Source of the DNA: a virus
Direction: 5' to 3' (one strand)
Virus record (IMG/VR): IMGVR_UViG_3300033148_002171
Coordinates: 1-39,318 of that record
Length of the DNA: 39,318 nucleotides
Below, in pieces: positions 6,373 through 12,388 of the stretch. The position numbers and the translations under genes are program-made. The notes under the pieces are model-generated. The model was given only the letters and a program-made list of their open reading frames with translations. It had not been told where the DNA came from and made no database searches. Numbering within the stretch: position 1 is the first letter of the stretch; every line of letters begins with the position of its first letter.

Positions 6373-6434
6373 GCTTGATTAACTAAAATAGATATACTAT
6401 TATAAGTACATAGACATTAACAAACGCAACGGAG
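6373..6434 (+). repeat. Promoter repeat, copy 1
   Basis: 62 bp repeated at 9301-9362 with about five substitutions. It covers the -35 and -10 boxes and the leader down to CGGAG, the ribosome binding site. The cargo genes behind each copy are unrelated. Confidence 0.9.
6375..6403 (+). promoter_or_regulatory. Rightward sigma70-type promoter, cassette 1
   Basis: TTGATT (6375-6380), a 17-nt spacer and TATTAT (6398-6403). Transcription would start about 40 nt before the gene at 6444. The minus strand also contains TATAAT, so weak leftward activity is possible. Confidence 0.65.
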
Positions 6435-6443
6435 ATCTAGGTA

Positions 6444-6590
6444 ATGACAAACACAAAATTAGTAGCAAGAATCAGAGCAAATGAATTTGAAGCGAAAGAA
6501 GTTAACGGTAAATTTTACGCTTGGGTACCTCGCGCTCATGAATGGCAAAGAGTTGCAAAAACTAAAATATTTAAAGCAGATGTTAAATGA
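6444..6590 (+). CDS. Small hypothetical protein, cassette 1 cargo
   Basis: A 48-residue basic protein (MTNTKLVARIRANEFEAKEV; the second half NGKFYAWVPRAHEWQRVAKT is rich in Trp and Arg). It begins 10 nt after CGGAG behind the cassette promoter. Its TGA overlaps the ATG of the next gene. No family is recognised. Confidence 0.6.
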   Translation: MTNTKLVARIRANEFEAKEVNGKFYAWVPRAHEWQRVAKTKIFKADVK

Positions 6591-6739
6591 AAAAGTATAG
6601 CTGGGGCGTTGACGGTTTAGGCCGGCAACATATTTGTTTAAATAATGACGTCAGAATTTTGTTATGTGTGCTGCCTAATGAATCACTTTGGGTATGTATG
6701 GATTTACTCAGCACATATGGCAATCATATTTTTGAATAA
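6587..6739 (+). CDS. Small hypothetical protein, cassette 1 cargo
   Basis: A 50-residue protein coupled by ATGA to the previous gene. It starts MKKYSWGVDGLGRQHICLNN and has a hydrophobic middle (VRILLCVLPNESLWVCMDLL). Three Cys are present without a clear metal-site spacing. No function is recognised. Its stop is 50 bp before the interrupted tRNA-like gene. Confidence 0.55.
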   Translation: MKKYSWGVDGLGRQHICLNNDVRILLCVLPNESLWVCMDLLSTYGNHIFE

Positions 6740-6789
6740 AATTTAACCGTTGCAAATAATGCAATAGTTGATTAATTATTACATTTTAT

Positions 6790-6910
6790 TTGGTAGTAGC
6801 TAAAAGGTAAGGCAGCAGGGGCTTTGAAAATGAGTCGTAGACATTAGTTATACTGTGAGAGCAATGTAGATAATTGCCGTTTGCTGGTTCGAATCCAGCC
6901 TACCAAACCA
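6790..6910 (+). tRNA. tRNA-like gene interrupted before the anticodon arm
   Basis: The acceptor TTGGTAG (6790-6796) pairs perfectly with CTACCAA (6900-6906), followed by A and an encoded CCA (6908-6910). The D arm GCTAAAAGGTAAGGC keeps A14, G18G19 and A21. The T arm GCTGG-TTCGAAT-CCAGC is perfect. A perfect hairpin GCAAT-GTAGATA-ATTGC (6861-6877) lies exactly 5 nt before the T stem, the right place for an anticodon arm with a normal variable loop. About 46 nt (6815-6860) separate it from position 26. The loop would give anticodon AGA with U33, but T at 37 is unusual. Total length is 121 nt instead of about 76. The isotype is uncertain. Confidence 0.6.
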
Positions 6911-6929
6911 TTAATTAAAGGATTATATA

Positions 6930-7223
6930 ATGAATATTGATGCGGCTGTGAAAAGAGCCTGTAAGGAGGATACGATGCTTGGTGCCTTTGCTTTTATATG
7001 CCTTTGGGAATTCGAAAGAGCGCGAAAAACAGTCAAGCCAAATGAGCCTTATGAGACTTGTTTTAAGCATTGCTTGAAATTAGTAAAAGAGAAATATGAA
7101 GGCTCTTTATATGATTGTGATTATTGCGGTGATACGAGGTTCGACCCAGAAAATTTTACTTCATCAGGTCAATTGCCATGCCCTAGTTGTAAGGATATTA
7201 GCATCGAAAAAAACAGCGAGTAA
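6930..7223 (+). CDS. Hypothetical protein with C-terminal zinc ribbon
   Basis: A 97-residue protein with a helical N-terminal half (VKRACKEDTMLGAFAFICLW) and a C-terminal CDYCGDTRFDPENF...CPSCKD module: two CxxC pairs about 20 residues apart, as in zinc ribbons. It starts 20 bp after the tRNA-like gene with AAAGGA as RBS. It is cargo of cassette 1. Confidence 0.65.
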   Translation: MNIDAAVKRACKEDTMLGAFAFICLWEFERARKTVKPNEPYETCFKHCLKLVKEKYEGSLYDCDYCGDTRFDPENFTSSGQLPCPSCKDISIEKNSE

Positions 7224-7228
7224 ATTGA

Positions 7229-7392
7229 ATGAAACCATCTGAAAAATGCAAACTAGCAGGACTTAAAAGCTTAAAAGAATTATCTGAAATAAGCGGCGAG
7301 TCAGTCCAGACATTAAACAACTGGCACAAGAATAAGCCTATGCTGTTTGAGCTGACTCTAAAGGGCGCAGTAGTTAAGCGCATGGAAAGGAT
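7229..7392 (+). repeat. HTH gene repeat, copy 1
   Basis: About 160 bp matching 10168-10331 with roughly ten substitutions, several silent. Both copies stand about 860 bp downstream of a copy of the promoter repeat. Confidence 0.9.
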
Positions 7393-7411
7393 TAATCATG
7401 GGGACTTTTAA
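7229..7411 (+). CDS. Small phage HTH protein, copy 1
   Basis: A 60-residue protein: residues 5-50 read CKLAGLKSLKELSEISGES then VQTLNNWHKNKPMLFELTL, a helix-turn-helix seen in many small phage proteins (LKSLKELSE / TLNNWxxNKP pattern). It is almost identical in DNA and protein to the gene at 10168-10344. Only the ends differ (RINHGDF here). It closes cassette 1 and overlaps the start of the probable replication gene at 7398. It probably regulates transcription or replication; the target is unknown. Confidence 0.8.
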   Translation: MKPSEKCKLAGLKSLKELSEISGESVQTLNNWHKNKPMLFELTLKGAVVKRMERINHGDF

Positions 7412-7949
7412 CGCAGAAGAAGCCTTTGATTTATTTTGGGATGAGTACGACAAAGCATTAACGGGCGGATTGTCATCAGGTAAAGGCGTTAGAAAGAAAG
7501 CGTTAACATCGTTCAAACGTAAAGTTACATCAGCTAAGAAGGCTGGACTAGTTCTAAGTAAGTTCAGAATGCAGCGTGATGAATGGCTTAGGAATAAGAA
7601 AGGCGATGAATGGCAGGCTAATTTTCCACACGTGTCGACATATCTTAACCAAGAGCGATGGGAAACCGAGGTGGATGCACCGCAAACACAGCAGGCAAGG
7701 CGCTCAGAGCTTCAAGAGTGCAGCGAACCAAATTGCAGGGACAAAGTGGCGGGGCCTGCTTTTGATGAGTGTGAGAGACATTTAAACCGCCCTGCAAGGG
7801 AAAAGGAAAAAGCCGAGCTAATCGACTGGATGAAAGAAAATAAACTGATGAAGCGTAAAAGCGAAACAAACGACCAATGGCGGCAAAGAATGAGAGAAAG
7901 CGCAAGGCAAGGATTCAGGGAAATGCTCAATAAATCCATAGTTAAATAG
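7398..7949 (+). CDS. Probable phage replication accessory protein
   Basis: A 183-residue protein. The N-terminal half fits the pattern common in the C-terminal part of phage replication initiator or helicase-loader proteins: FDLFWDEYDK, then GKGVRKKALTSFKRK, then FPHVSTYLNQERWE. A CxxxxC...CxxH cluster (ECSEPNCRDK, then FDECERHL, residues about 106-128) could bind zinc. The C-terminal third is a charged helix. It would recruit host replication proteins to the phage origin. It is the only replication candidate in the window. GGAAAGGA precedes the ATG. Confidence 0.5.
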   Translation: MGTFNAEEAFDLFWDEYDKALTGGLSSGKGVRKKALTSFKRKVTSAKKAGLVLSKFRMQRDEWLRNKKGDEWQANFPHVSTYLNQERWETEVDAPQTQQARRSELQECSEPNCRDKVAGPAFDECERHLNRPAREKEKAELIDWMKENKLMKRKSETNDQWRQRMRESARQGFREMLNKSIVK

Positions 7950-7991
7950 CGGTCGATTAAAGACATATTAGGATAACCAAGGAGAATAGTA

Positions 7992-8303
7992 ATGACGTTT
8001 TATATAAAAAAACCAGTAAAGATTGAAGCAATGAAATTTGAATATAGCAAACAGGGCATCTCAAGTTTAAAGGAGTTTTGTGGCGAATCATTGGGGCATA
8101 CATCAAAGCAGAGGCATATGGGGAGCAAGGGTGAGGCGGAAATACTAACGCTTGAAGATGGTCATGATAGCAGGGTTAAGCATATCGCCACTGATGGTGA
8201 TTATATTATCAAGGGTGTTAATGGTAAGTTTTACCCATGCAAGCCAGATATTTTCAAAAAGACATATTACACAGAGCTTCAGTACGCAGAAGCCAAAGGC
8301 TAA
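7992..8303 (+). CDS. Conserved phage protein of unknown function
   Basis: A 103-residue protein with the widely seen phage pattern KKPVKIEAMKFEY at the start and GDYIIKGVNGKFYPCKPDIF followed by KKTYY near the end (residues about 69-93). This family occurs in many tailed phages of Gram-negative hosts and has no known function. Its RBS is AAGGAGA, 8 nt from the ATG. Confidence 0.75.
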   Translation: MTFYIKKPVKIEAMKFEYSKQGISSLKEFCGESLGHTSKQRHMGSKGEAEILTLEDGHDSRVKHIATDGDYIIKGVNGKFYPCKPDIFKKTYYTELQYAEAKG

Positions 8304-8318
8304 CCAAAGGGGTAAGAG

Positions 8319-8561
8319 ATGACTACGTGTAAGCAGTGTAAGTTTTTTAAAGATCGAGAAGATGACAGTAAACATGGCAATTGTTTCGCATACCCTCCAG
8401 ATTCAATGGAAGCAAGAAGGTACAAATCATTTTTCACTGAGCAAGTTGACGTTGTGTCTGTTCGCGTGAGTGTTTATTCTACTGATATAGCTTGCACTTC
8501 ATATTCTGACAGGGTTCAGGAAATCACTGTGACTGCTGCTGACTTTAAACCAGAGCGCTAA
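8319..8561 (+). CDS. Small Cys-rich phage protein
   Basis: An 80-residue protein with the pattern CKQCKFFKD...GNCFAYPPDS...DIACTSYSD: four Cys in a CxxC-x(n)-C-x(n)-C arrangement, as in small phage proteins that probably bind a metal or an Fe-S cluster. It sits in the early operon with GGGGTAAGAG upstream. Confidence 0.65.
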   Translation: MTTCKQCKFFKDREDDSKHGNCFAYPPDSMEARRYKSFFTEQVDVVSVRVSVYSTDIACTSYSDRVQEITVTAADFKPER

Positions 8562-8587
8562 CCAATAACACTAGAGGAGAGATAAGG

Positions 8588-8806
8588 ATGAAAAGCCCAG
8601 AACCAACAATAAATCAAATGTTAGTTTATGCTGGGATTAAAACAATATCTGGATTTACTGATAATAGATTCGGCCATAAGTTTAAAGTTTTGGAGCATAA
8701 CGGAATTAGTGTTCTCAGGCCGAGATTAGGATTTTATGATGACGTAAGGGAAGTTTGCAAGGCAGCGTTTGGAGTTGAACTTATAGAGGCAGTTAAGGAG
8801 GATTGA
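8588..8806 (+). CDS. Small hypothetical protein
   Basis: A 72-residue protein (MKSPEPTINQMLVYAGIKTI; then a basic patch, VLRPRLGFYDD, and a helix VREVCKAAFGVELIE). Its end VKED is repeated by the next gene, whose RBS AAGGAGG lies inside this gene's last codons. No family is recognised. Confidence 0.6.
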   Translation: MKSPEPTINQMLVYAGIKTISGFTDNRFGHKFKVLEHNGISVLRPRLGFYDDVREVCKAAFGVELIEAVKED

Positions 8807-8808
8807 TT

Positions 8809-9015
8809 ATGGAGATTGACGGTAGAAGCTCAGACAACATATGTAATTGGGGGAGATCATTTGACGGGCATATTAACATGTCTTGCGCCGATGAATCCAA
8901 ACAGCGAGCCAATGGCAACTTTAAAGGGAAGGAAAATGGCGCTAAATGGGAATTTATATATTGTCCTTATTGTGGTGGATTAATAAATATGCAAGAGCAG
9001 GTTAAGGAGGATTAG
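8809..9015 (+). CDS. Small zinc-ribbon-like protein
   Basis: A 68-residue protein. It ends with FIYCPYCGGLINMQEQ, a CPYCG knuckle, and has earlier Cys in NICNWGRS and NMSCADE that could complete a zinc site. The ATG at 8809 follows AAGGAGG with good spacing and is preferred over a TTG at 8803. It overlaps no neighbour and is followed after 2 bp by the ACP-like gene. Confidence 0.6.
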   Translation: MEIDGRSSDNICNWGRSFDGHINMSCADESKQRANGNFKGKENGAKWEFIYCPYCGGLINMQEQVKED

Positions 9016-9017
9016 CA

Positions 9018-9278
9018 ATGTCAAAACCAATTGACCAAGAAGACGCAATAAAAAAGATAATATCTGACTACACCCACAGAACAGTAATTAGAATGGATCA
9101 CAACCTTAGCAACGATTTGAACCTAAAGCCAAAGCAGGTTATTGATATTCTACTCATAATCGATATTGAGTTTGGCGTAGGTCTTGGTGATGACTTAAAT
9201 ACGCATATAAAAACTGTCCAAGATTTATGCAACGGCGTAAATAAATTAACAAAGTATAAGAATAATACTTTACATTGA
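9018..9278 (+). CDS. Acyl-carrier-protein-like protein without the attachment Ser
   Basis: An 86-residue protein resembling the four-helix acyl carrier protein fold: DLNLKPKQVIDILLIIDIEF (residues 33-52) aligns with the helix II region of ACP, and IKTVQDLCNGV matches the TVxD(L) end motif. In ACP the phosphopantetheine arm is on the Ser of DSL; here Pro38 stands there, so it cannot be charged in the normal way. It may bind ACP partners as a mimic or be an exapted fold. The assignment is by pattern only. Confidence 0.5.
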   Translation: MSKPIDQEDAIKKIISDYTHRTVIRMDHNLSNDLNLKPKQVIDILLIIDIEFGVGLGDDLNTHIKTVQDLCNGVNKLTKYKNNTLH

Positions 9279-9300
9279 ATTCATTTATTTATCCGAAAGT

Positions 9301-9362
9301 GCTTGATTATCTAAAATAGATACACTATTATAAGTACATAGACATTAACAAACACACCGGAG
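9301..9362 (+). repeat. Promoter repeat, copy 2
   Basis: Near-identical to 6373-6434, 2928 bp away. It holds promoter and RBS for the second cassette. Confidence 0.9.
9303..9331 (+). promoter_or_regulatory. Rightward sigma70-type promoter, cassette 2
   Basis: TTGATT (9303-9308), a 17-nt spacer and TATTAT (9326-9331), as in the copy at 6375. It drives the gene at 9372 and those behind it. Confidence 0.65.
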
Positions 9363-9371
9363 AGCAAAACA

Positions 9372-9548
9372 ATGAAATTTTCAAAAGGCCAAAAATTAGT
9401 AATCGGAACTACAGAATACACAGTTGTTGTTGATAGAAAATCTCCAGAGTCATATATCGGCGAGCAAGTAATTTGCACTTTTACCGACAAGCAGGGATGC
9501 GAAGATTATTACACTTTCAACAAGGCTGAGCTAATCGGCCTAATTTAA
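9372..9548 (+). CDS. Small hypothetical protein, cassette 2 cargo
   Basis: A 58-residue protein, probably a small beta barrel: alternating strands KLVIGTTEYTVVVD, QVICTFTDKQG and YYTFNKAEL. It starts 10 nt behind CCGGAG of the cassette promoter, in the place taken by an unrelated gene (6444) in cassette 1. Its TAA overlaps the next ATG (TAATG). Confidence 0.65.
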   Translation: MKFSKGQKLVIGTTEYTVVVDRKSPESYIGEQVICTFTDKQGCEDYYTFNKAELIGLI

Positions 9549-9712
9549 TGATAACGGTTGAATTTACGAGGGACATAACACTCCCTCGCTTTACCATGAA
9601 GAAGGGCGACACATGGAAAAAACGGCCTGAAAATATCACAGACAAAGGCTTTAAGTGTGGATGTGGATTTGTCCATTCTGACCATTACAGGATAGTTAAA
9701 AATGACGAATGA
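9548..9712 (+). CDS. Small hypothetical protein with CGC-H motif
   Basis: A 54-residue protein. MITVEFTRDITLPRF leads to KKGDTWKKRPE and then KCGCGFVHSDHYRIV, a Cys/His cluster that could bind one metal. It is coupled to the gene before it (TAATG) and overlaps the next by 11 bp. Confidence 0.6.
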   Translation: MITVEFTRDITLPRFTMKKGDTWKKRPENITDKGFKCGCGFVHSDHYRIVKNDE

Positions 9713-9944
9713 AATTGATGCGGCAACAATGGATAGGCTTATAGTATGCGCAGAAAACCCAATTGTTGGAGGTGATATTCGGCGCGCTTTAAATTGGATA
9801 GATACGCTAGAGATTCAGGTAGAGTCTATGCGGATTGTGCTGGCATCAGTGGCGGAAAAGGCTGGCTTATCTGACAAGGAAGTGACAGACCTATTGTATG
9901 ATGTTGGAGATAAGGTAATAAAAGCACGAAGGGGGCAGGAATGA
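9702..9944 (+). CDS. Hypothetical helical protein
   Basis: An 80-residue all-helical protein (DAATMDRLIVCAENP; LNWIDTLEIQVESMRIVLAS; LSDKEVTDLLYDVGDKVIKA). It overlaps the next gene by ATGA. No family is recognised. It is cargo of cassette 2. Confidence 0.6.
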   Translation: MTNEIDAATMDRLIVCAENPIVGGDIRRALNWIDTLEIQVESMRIVLASVAEKAGLSDKEVTDLLYDVGDKVIKARRGQE

Positions 9945-10171
9945 GCTCGTTCGATATATGGCTGGACAATTACAAAATAGGATACAACGGCAAGGATTCC
10001 GAGATGAATAAAAAAGGAATGGAAGCCGCCCACCATGCAGGGTTTTCAAAGGCACGAGACCTTCGAGAAAATGCCTTCAATGTATTGATGACTGAGAACA
10101 GAGAGCTCAAAGACACGCTTATAGATGTGCTTGAGTCGGTGAATTCGGTTAGGGCGACAATAGAAAAATGA
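9941..10171 (+). CDS. Hypothetical helical protein
   Basis: A 76-residue protein with an N-terminal FDIWLDNYKIGYNGKD and a long helix from about residue 27 to the end (KARDLRENAFNVLMTENREL and following) that may form a coiled coil. It is coupled by ATGA both to the gene before it and to the HTH copy after it. Confidence 0.6.
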   Translation: MSSFDIWLDNYKIGYNGKDSEMNKKGMEAAHHAGFSKARDLRENAFNVLMTENRELKDTLIDVLESVNSVRATIEK

Positions 10172-10331
10172 AACCAAGTGAAAAATGCAAACTAGCAGGA
10201 CTTAAAAGCTTAAAAGAATTATCTGAGATAAGCGGTGAATCAGTCCAGACATTAAACAACTGGCACAAGAACAAGCCTATGCTGTTTGAGCTGACTTTGA
10301 AGGGCGCAGTAGTTAAGCGTATGGAGAAAAT
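10168..10331 (+). repeat. HTH gene repeat, copy 2
   Basis: Matches 7229-7392. The distance between HTH copies (2939 bp) is almost the same as that between promoter copies (2928 bp). Confidence 0.9.
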
Positions 10332-10344
10332 ACCAAAGGAGTGA
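10168..10344 (+). CDS. Small phage HTH protein, copy 2
   Basis: A 58-residue near-copy of the protein encoded at 7229-7411. The core CKLAGLKSLKELSEISGES and VQTLNNWHKNKP are identical; the C-terminus differs (EKIPKE). Most base changes are silent, which suggests both copies are under selection. It closes cassette 2. As a pair the two could form hetero- or homodimers at the same site. Confidence 0.8.
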   Translation: MKPSEKCKLAGLKSLKELSEISGESVQTLNNWHKNKPMLFELTLKGAVVKRMEKIPKE

Positions 10345-10350
10345 CATATT

Positions 10351-10476
10351 ATGTGCAACGAAGGAATAACAATGCTAGAAGGCTTTGCACTATTTAACAT
10401 AATAGGCGCAATAGTAATTATTTACATGCTAGTAAGATTCGCAAATGGGTTTGTTAGAGGGTATGGCAATGAATAA
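10351..10476 (+). CDS. Single-pass membrane microprotein
   Basis: A 41-residue protein with one transmembrane segment (FALFNIIGAIVIIYMLVRFA, about residues 12-31) flanked by an acidic/Cys N-terminus (MCNEGI) and a basic-to-neutral tail. It starts 6 bp after the HTH stop and overlaps the next gene by 8 bp. It could be an early membrane effector or a holin-like protein; nothing decides this. Confidence 0.55.
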   Translation: MCNEGITMLEGFALFNIIGAIVIIYMLVRFANGFVRGYGNE

Positions 10477-10675
10477 ACCAACATCGAGAGAGTATCTAAT
10501 GGGCGCAGTAGTGATATTCCTTTGTATGCTTGCACTTGGCGTAACATCTAAGAACTCCAGCGAGGAGGTTATACAAGCCGCTATAGTACCTGAGGATTGT
10601 GATTATATCGGGACGCCAGAGGACTTCAAGAATATGGAGCCAGAATGCCGTCTTGAGCTGGCGGAGATAGAATAA
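10469..10675 (+). CDS. Membrane-anchored small protein
   Basis: A 68-residue protein with an N-terminal membrane segment (YLMGAVVIFLCMLALGV, residues about 9-25) and a soluble acidic part holding two Cys (PEDCDYIG, EPECRLEL) that could form a disulfide outside the cytoplasm. The ATG at 10469 is preferred because AGAGGGT lies just upstream; an in-frame ATG at 10445 lies inside the previous gene without RBS. Confidence 0.55.
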   Translation: MNKPTSREYLMGAVVIFLCMLALGVTSKNSSEEVIQAAIVPEDCDYIGTPEDFKNMEPECRLELAEIE

Positions 10676-10956
10676 TGGACGACCTACCCTACAAGATAAT
10701 ATTCAGCCCTAACAAGCCAATATCACCTAACCACGACGGCAAGGAATGGCAAGAATACCGAATATCTGACAAGGAGACCGGCGCAACATCAACACCGATA
10801 ATGCGTGAAGGTACTCAGGACGAAATAATCGCATATATCGAAGAGGTTATGGAGCAGCGTGAGAAGTCAATAACCTGTCACGACCGAAAGAAGTCTAAGG
10901 GCAAGTTTAAGCGAGGCAAGAGCGTTAATTTACTTAATCGGAAAGCTAATGCTTGA
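10675..10956 (+). CDS. Hypothetical basic protein
   Basis: A 93-residue protein. The N-terminal part (YKIIFSPNKPISPNHDGKEW) is followed by an acidic helix (DEIIAYIEEVMEQ) and a very basic tail (CHDRKKSKGKFKRGKS) that may bind nucleic acid. Its start overlaps the previous stop (TAATG) and its end overlaps the next gene by 8 bp. Confidence 0.6.
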   Translation: MDDLPYKIIFSPNKPISPNHDGKEWQEYRISDKETGATSTPIMREGTQDEIIAYIEEVMEQREKSITCHDRKKSKGKFKRGKSVNLLNRKANA

Positions 10957-11458
10957 TACAGAGGTGTTCCAGCTATCGCACCAATCAGCACTAAAAAACT
11001 GTATAACCTCCATTCGTGATAAACCGATCGACGGCACTACAGAGGTCATAGTAAGGCATATTAAGCAGCACAAAACATTAGCTCAATTAGGAGGCTTATT
11101 CGGCGCATGGATTGATTATCTTTCAAATGAAATAGGGGAATCACCTGATTATTTCCACCAAGAATGGAAGCGGGTATTTTTATCGAGAATTTACATTGCT
11201 GATCACGTTGATTCTGAGGCTGCATCATATCCGAATGAGATAGATCAATGGTGCGAGTTACTACTGATTCACCAAGAATCTGGCGACACTGAAAAGCTCG
11301 TTAAACATGGAAAGAGAATATCGTTATCATGGGCAAATTTAAGCCAGACAAAACGATACATGAAAGCCATAGAGTCACATTATCAGGCTAACGGATACCC
11401 GTTGCCAATACTTGATAAATTTCGTAAGTTTTATAAATCAGACCATATTTCTAACTAA
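10949..11458 (+). CDS. NinB/recombination-helper-like protein
   Basis: A 169-residue protein. The layout, a beta strand ending in VIVRHIKQHKTLAQLGGLFG (residues about 33-52), then a GES-x-HQEWKRVFL segment, then a helical end, resembles the NinB/Orf family of lambda, which binds single-stranded DNA and helps recombinases. The gene stands two places before ninG, as in lambda Nin regions. Sequence similarity is weak and the call rests on pattern and context. Confidence 0.4.
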   Translation: MLDTEVFQLSHQSALKNCITSIRDKPIDGTTEVIVRHIKQHKTLAQLGGLFGAWIDYLSNEIGESPDYFHQEWKRVFLSRIYIADHVDSEAASYPNEIDQWCELLLIHQESGDTEKLVKHGKRISLSWANLSQTKRYMKAIESHYQANGYPLPILDKFRKFYKSDHISN

Positions 11459-11471
11459 GGGAGAGTAACGA

Positions 11472-11726
11472 ATGAAGTTTAATAAAATAGAATGGATTAT
11501 GTTTATTGCTGGTACGGTGATATTGATACTTGAGCCTAAAGGTATGGCTGATGCATTTATGACGCCATTTTATACGTATATAATTTGTGGAATTTTATAT
11601 ATGGAGCTTGCTACTGCGGCGCAGCGCAATGAGGCTATTGCTCTGACTGTTAATGAGATTAACTATATTGTTGATAAACTGATCAGGCGTGAGATGGATA
11701 GAAAATTAACGGTGATTGCTCGGTGA
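11472..11726 (+). CDS. Small membrane protein
   Basis: An 84-residue protein with two hydrophobic segments (IMFIAGTVILILEP and YTYIICGILYMELA) and a charged C-terminus (DKLIRREMDRKLTV). It is preceded by a GGGAGAG ribosome binding site. It lies between the NinB-like and NinG genes. Holin-like topology is possible, but the location is early, not late. Confidence 0.55.
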   Translation: MKFNKIEWIMFIAGTVILILEPKGMADAFMTPFYTYIICGILYMELATAAQRNEAIALTVNEINYIVDKLIRREMDRKLTVIAR

Positions 11727-11748
11727 GATTGATGAAGGATTGGCAATA

Positions 11749-12198
11749 GTGCTTATACCAAAGCAGAAATCAAAGAAGAAGAAAAAGAAAGCAAAGTCTA
11801 TCGCTAAGCTCGTAGAGAGTGCGGCCGAACTACTACAATTACTTGTAAGGCTCAAGGCCTGTGACGACAACGGGTATTGCTCATGCGTTACTTGTGGAAA
11901 AACAAGGCACTACAAAGACGGTATGCAGGGCGGCCACTTCATATCAAGAAAATGGCTTGCTACAAAGATAATGGAGGAAAACGTGAACCCTCAATGCTCA
12001 GAGTGTAATGGCCCATTTAAACGAGGCGCACCAATTGAATACACTTTATATATGGAAGATTTTTACGGTAGGGAGTTTGTAGATGAGCTGTTACTCTTGA
12101 AGCATGAATCGAGGAAATATTACAGAGCAGAGGTTGAAGAAATAATCACCGATTTCAAAGATCAGATCAAGAATATTAAGCTTGAAAAAGGTATTTGA
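11749..12198 (+). CDS. ninG: NinG-family recombination protein
   Basis: A 149-residue protein of the lambda NinG (Rap) family, a structure-specific endonuclease that acts on branched recombination intermediates. After a Lys-rich start it shows CSCVTCG (residues 44-50), GGHFISR (61-67), and NVNPQCSECN (78-87), the Cys/His pattern of the family with an HNH-like zinc core. The GTG at 11749 (RBS GAAGGA) is preferred to a TTG at 11716. It would work with the annealing protein and exonuclease of the leftward module. Confidence 0.85.
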   Translation: MLIPKQKSKKKKKKAKSIAKLVESAAELLQLLVRLKACDDNGYCSCVTCGKTRHYKDGMQGGHFISRKWLATKIMEENVNPQCSECNGPFKRGAPIEYTLYMEDFYGREFVDELLLLKHESRKYYRAEVEEIITDFKDQIKNIKLEKGI

Positions 12199-12212
12199 AC
12201 TATACTATAAAG
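12196..12212 (+). promoter_or_regulatory. Possible promoter before the 27-residue ORF
   Basis: TGAACTATACTATAAAG contains TATACT (12201-12206). It resembles the motif TGAnATATACTAAAGT found at 15108 and 32966. The -35 region is weak. Confidence 0.35.
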
Positions 12213-12234
12213 ACAAACTAAAGGAGATAAGATA

Positions 12235-12318
12235 ATGAAGAAAGTTACAGATAACATCGGCGGCGGATCAAGCAATAGCAGCGAAGGATTGGGCGTAATC
12301 ACATCTGAAACACACTAA
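12235..12318 (+). CDS. 27-residue microprotein
   Basis: MKKVTDNIGGG then SSNSSEGLGVITSETH. The ATG has an excellent RBS (AAAGGAGATAAGATA) and a promoter-like sequence about 30 nt upstream, and the ORF ends 70 nt before a strong terminator, so this is a self-contained short transcription unit. The peptide is Gly/Ser/Thr-rich with no hydrophobic helix. Function unknown. It may instead be the coding part of a small regulatory RNA. Confidence 0.5.
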   Translation: MKKVTDNIGGGSSNSSEGLGVITSETH

Positions 12319-12388
12319 CCACGCCTCATACTTGAAAATGAAAAACAAGTAATACCCTCCTAGCTCCCTCTCCCGCTAGGCTTGAATT

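Larger units (their letters stand above)
5841..6443. other. Noncoding region with hairpins, possible origin or ncRNA
   Basis: About 600 bp without a credible gene. It contains a leftward terminator (5877-5921), a hairpin TGATC-TT-GTCAAT/ATTGAC-GATCA (6143-6172), a hairpin CTAAAG/CTTTAG with an all-A/T loop (6238-6258), a very AT-rich stretch (6210-6370) with several GATTAA words, and a sigma70-type promoter (6375-6403). The leftward terminator implies a leftward transcript from this region that has no ORF. An origin or small RNA would fit; neither is proven. Confidence 0.45.

Noticed and set aside
6815-6860. Group I or group II intron in the tRNA-like gene
   Set aside because: 46 nt is far too short for either self-splicing class.
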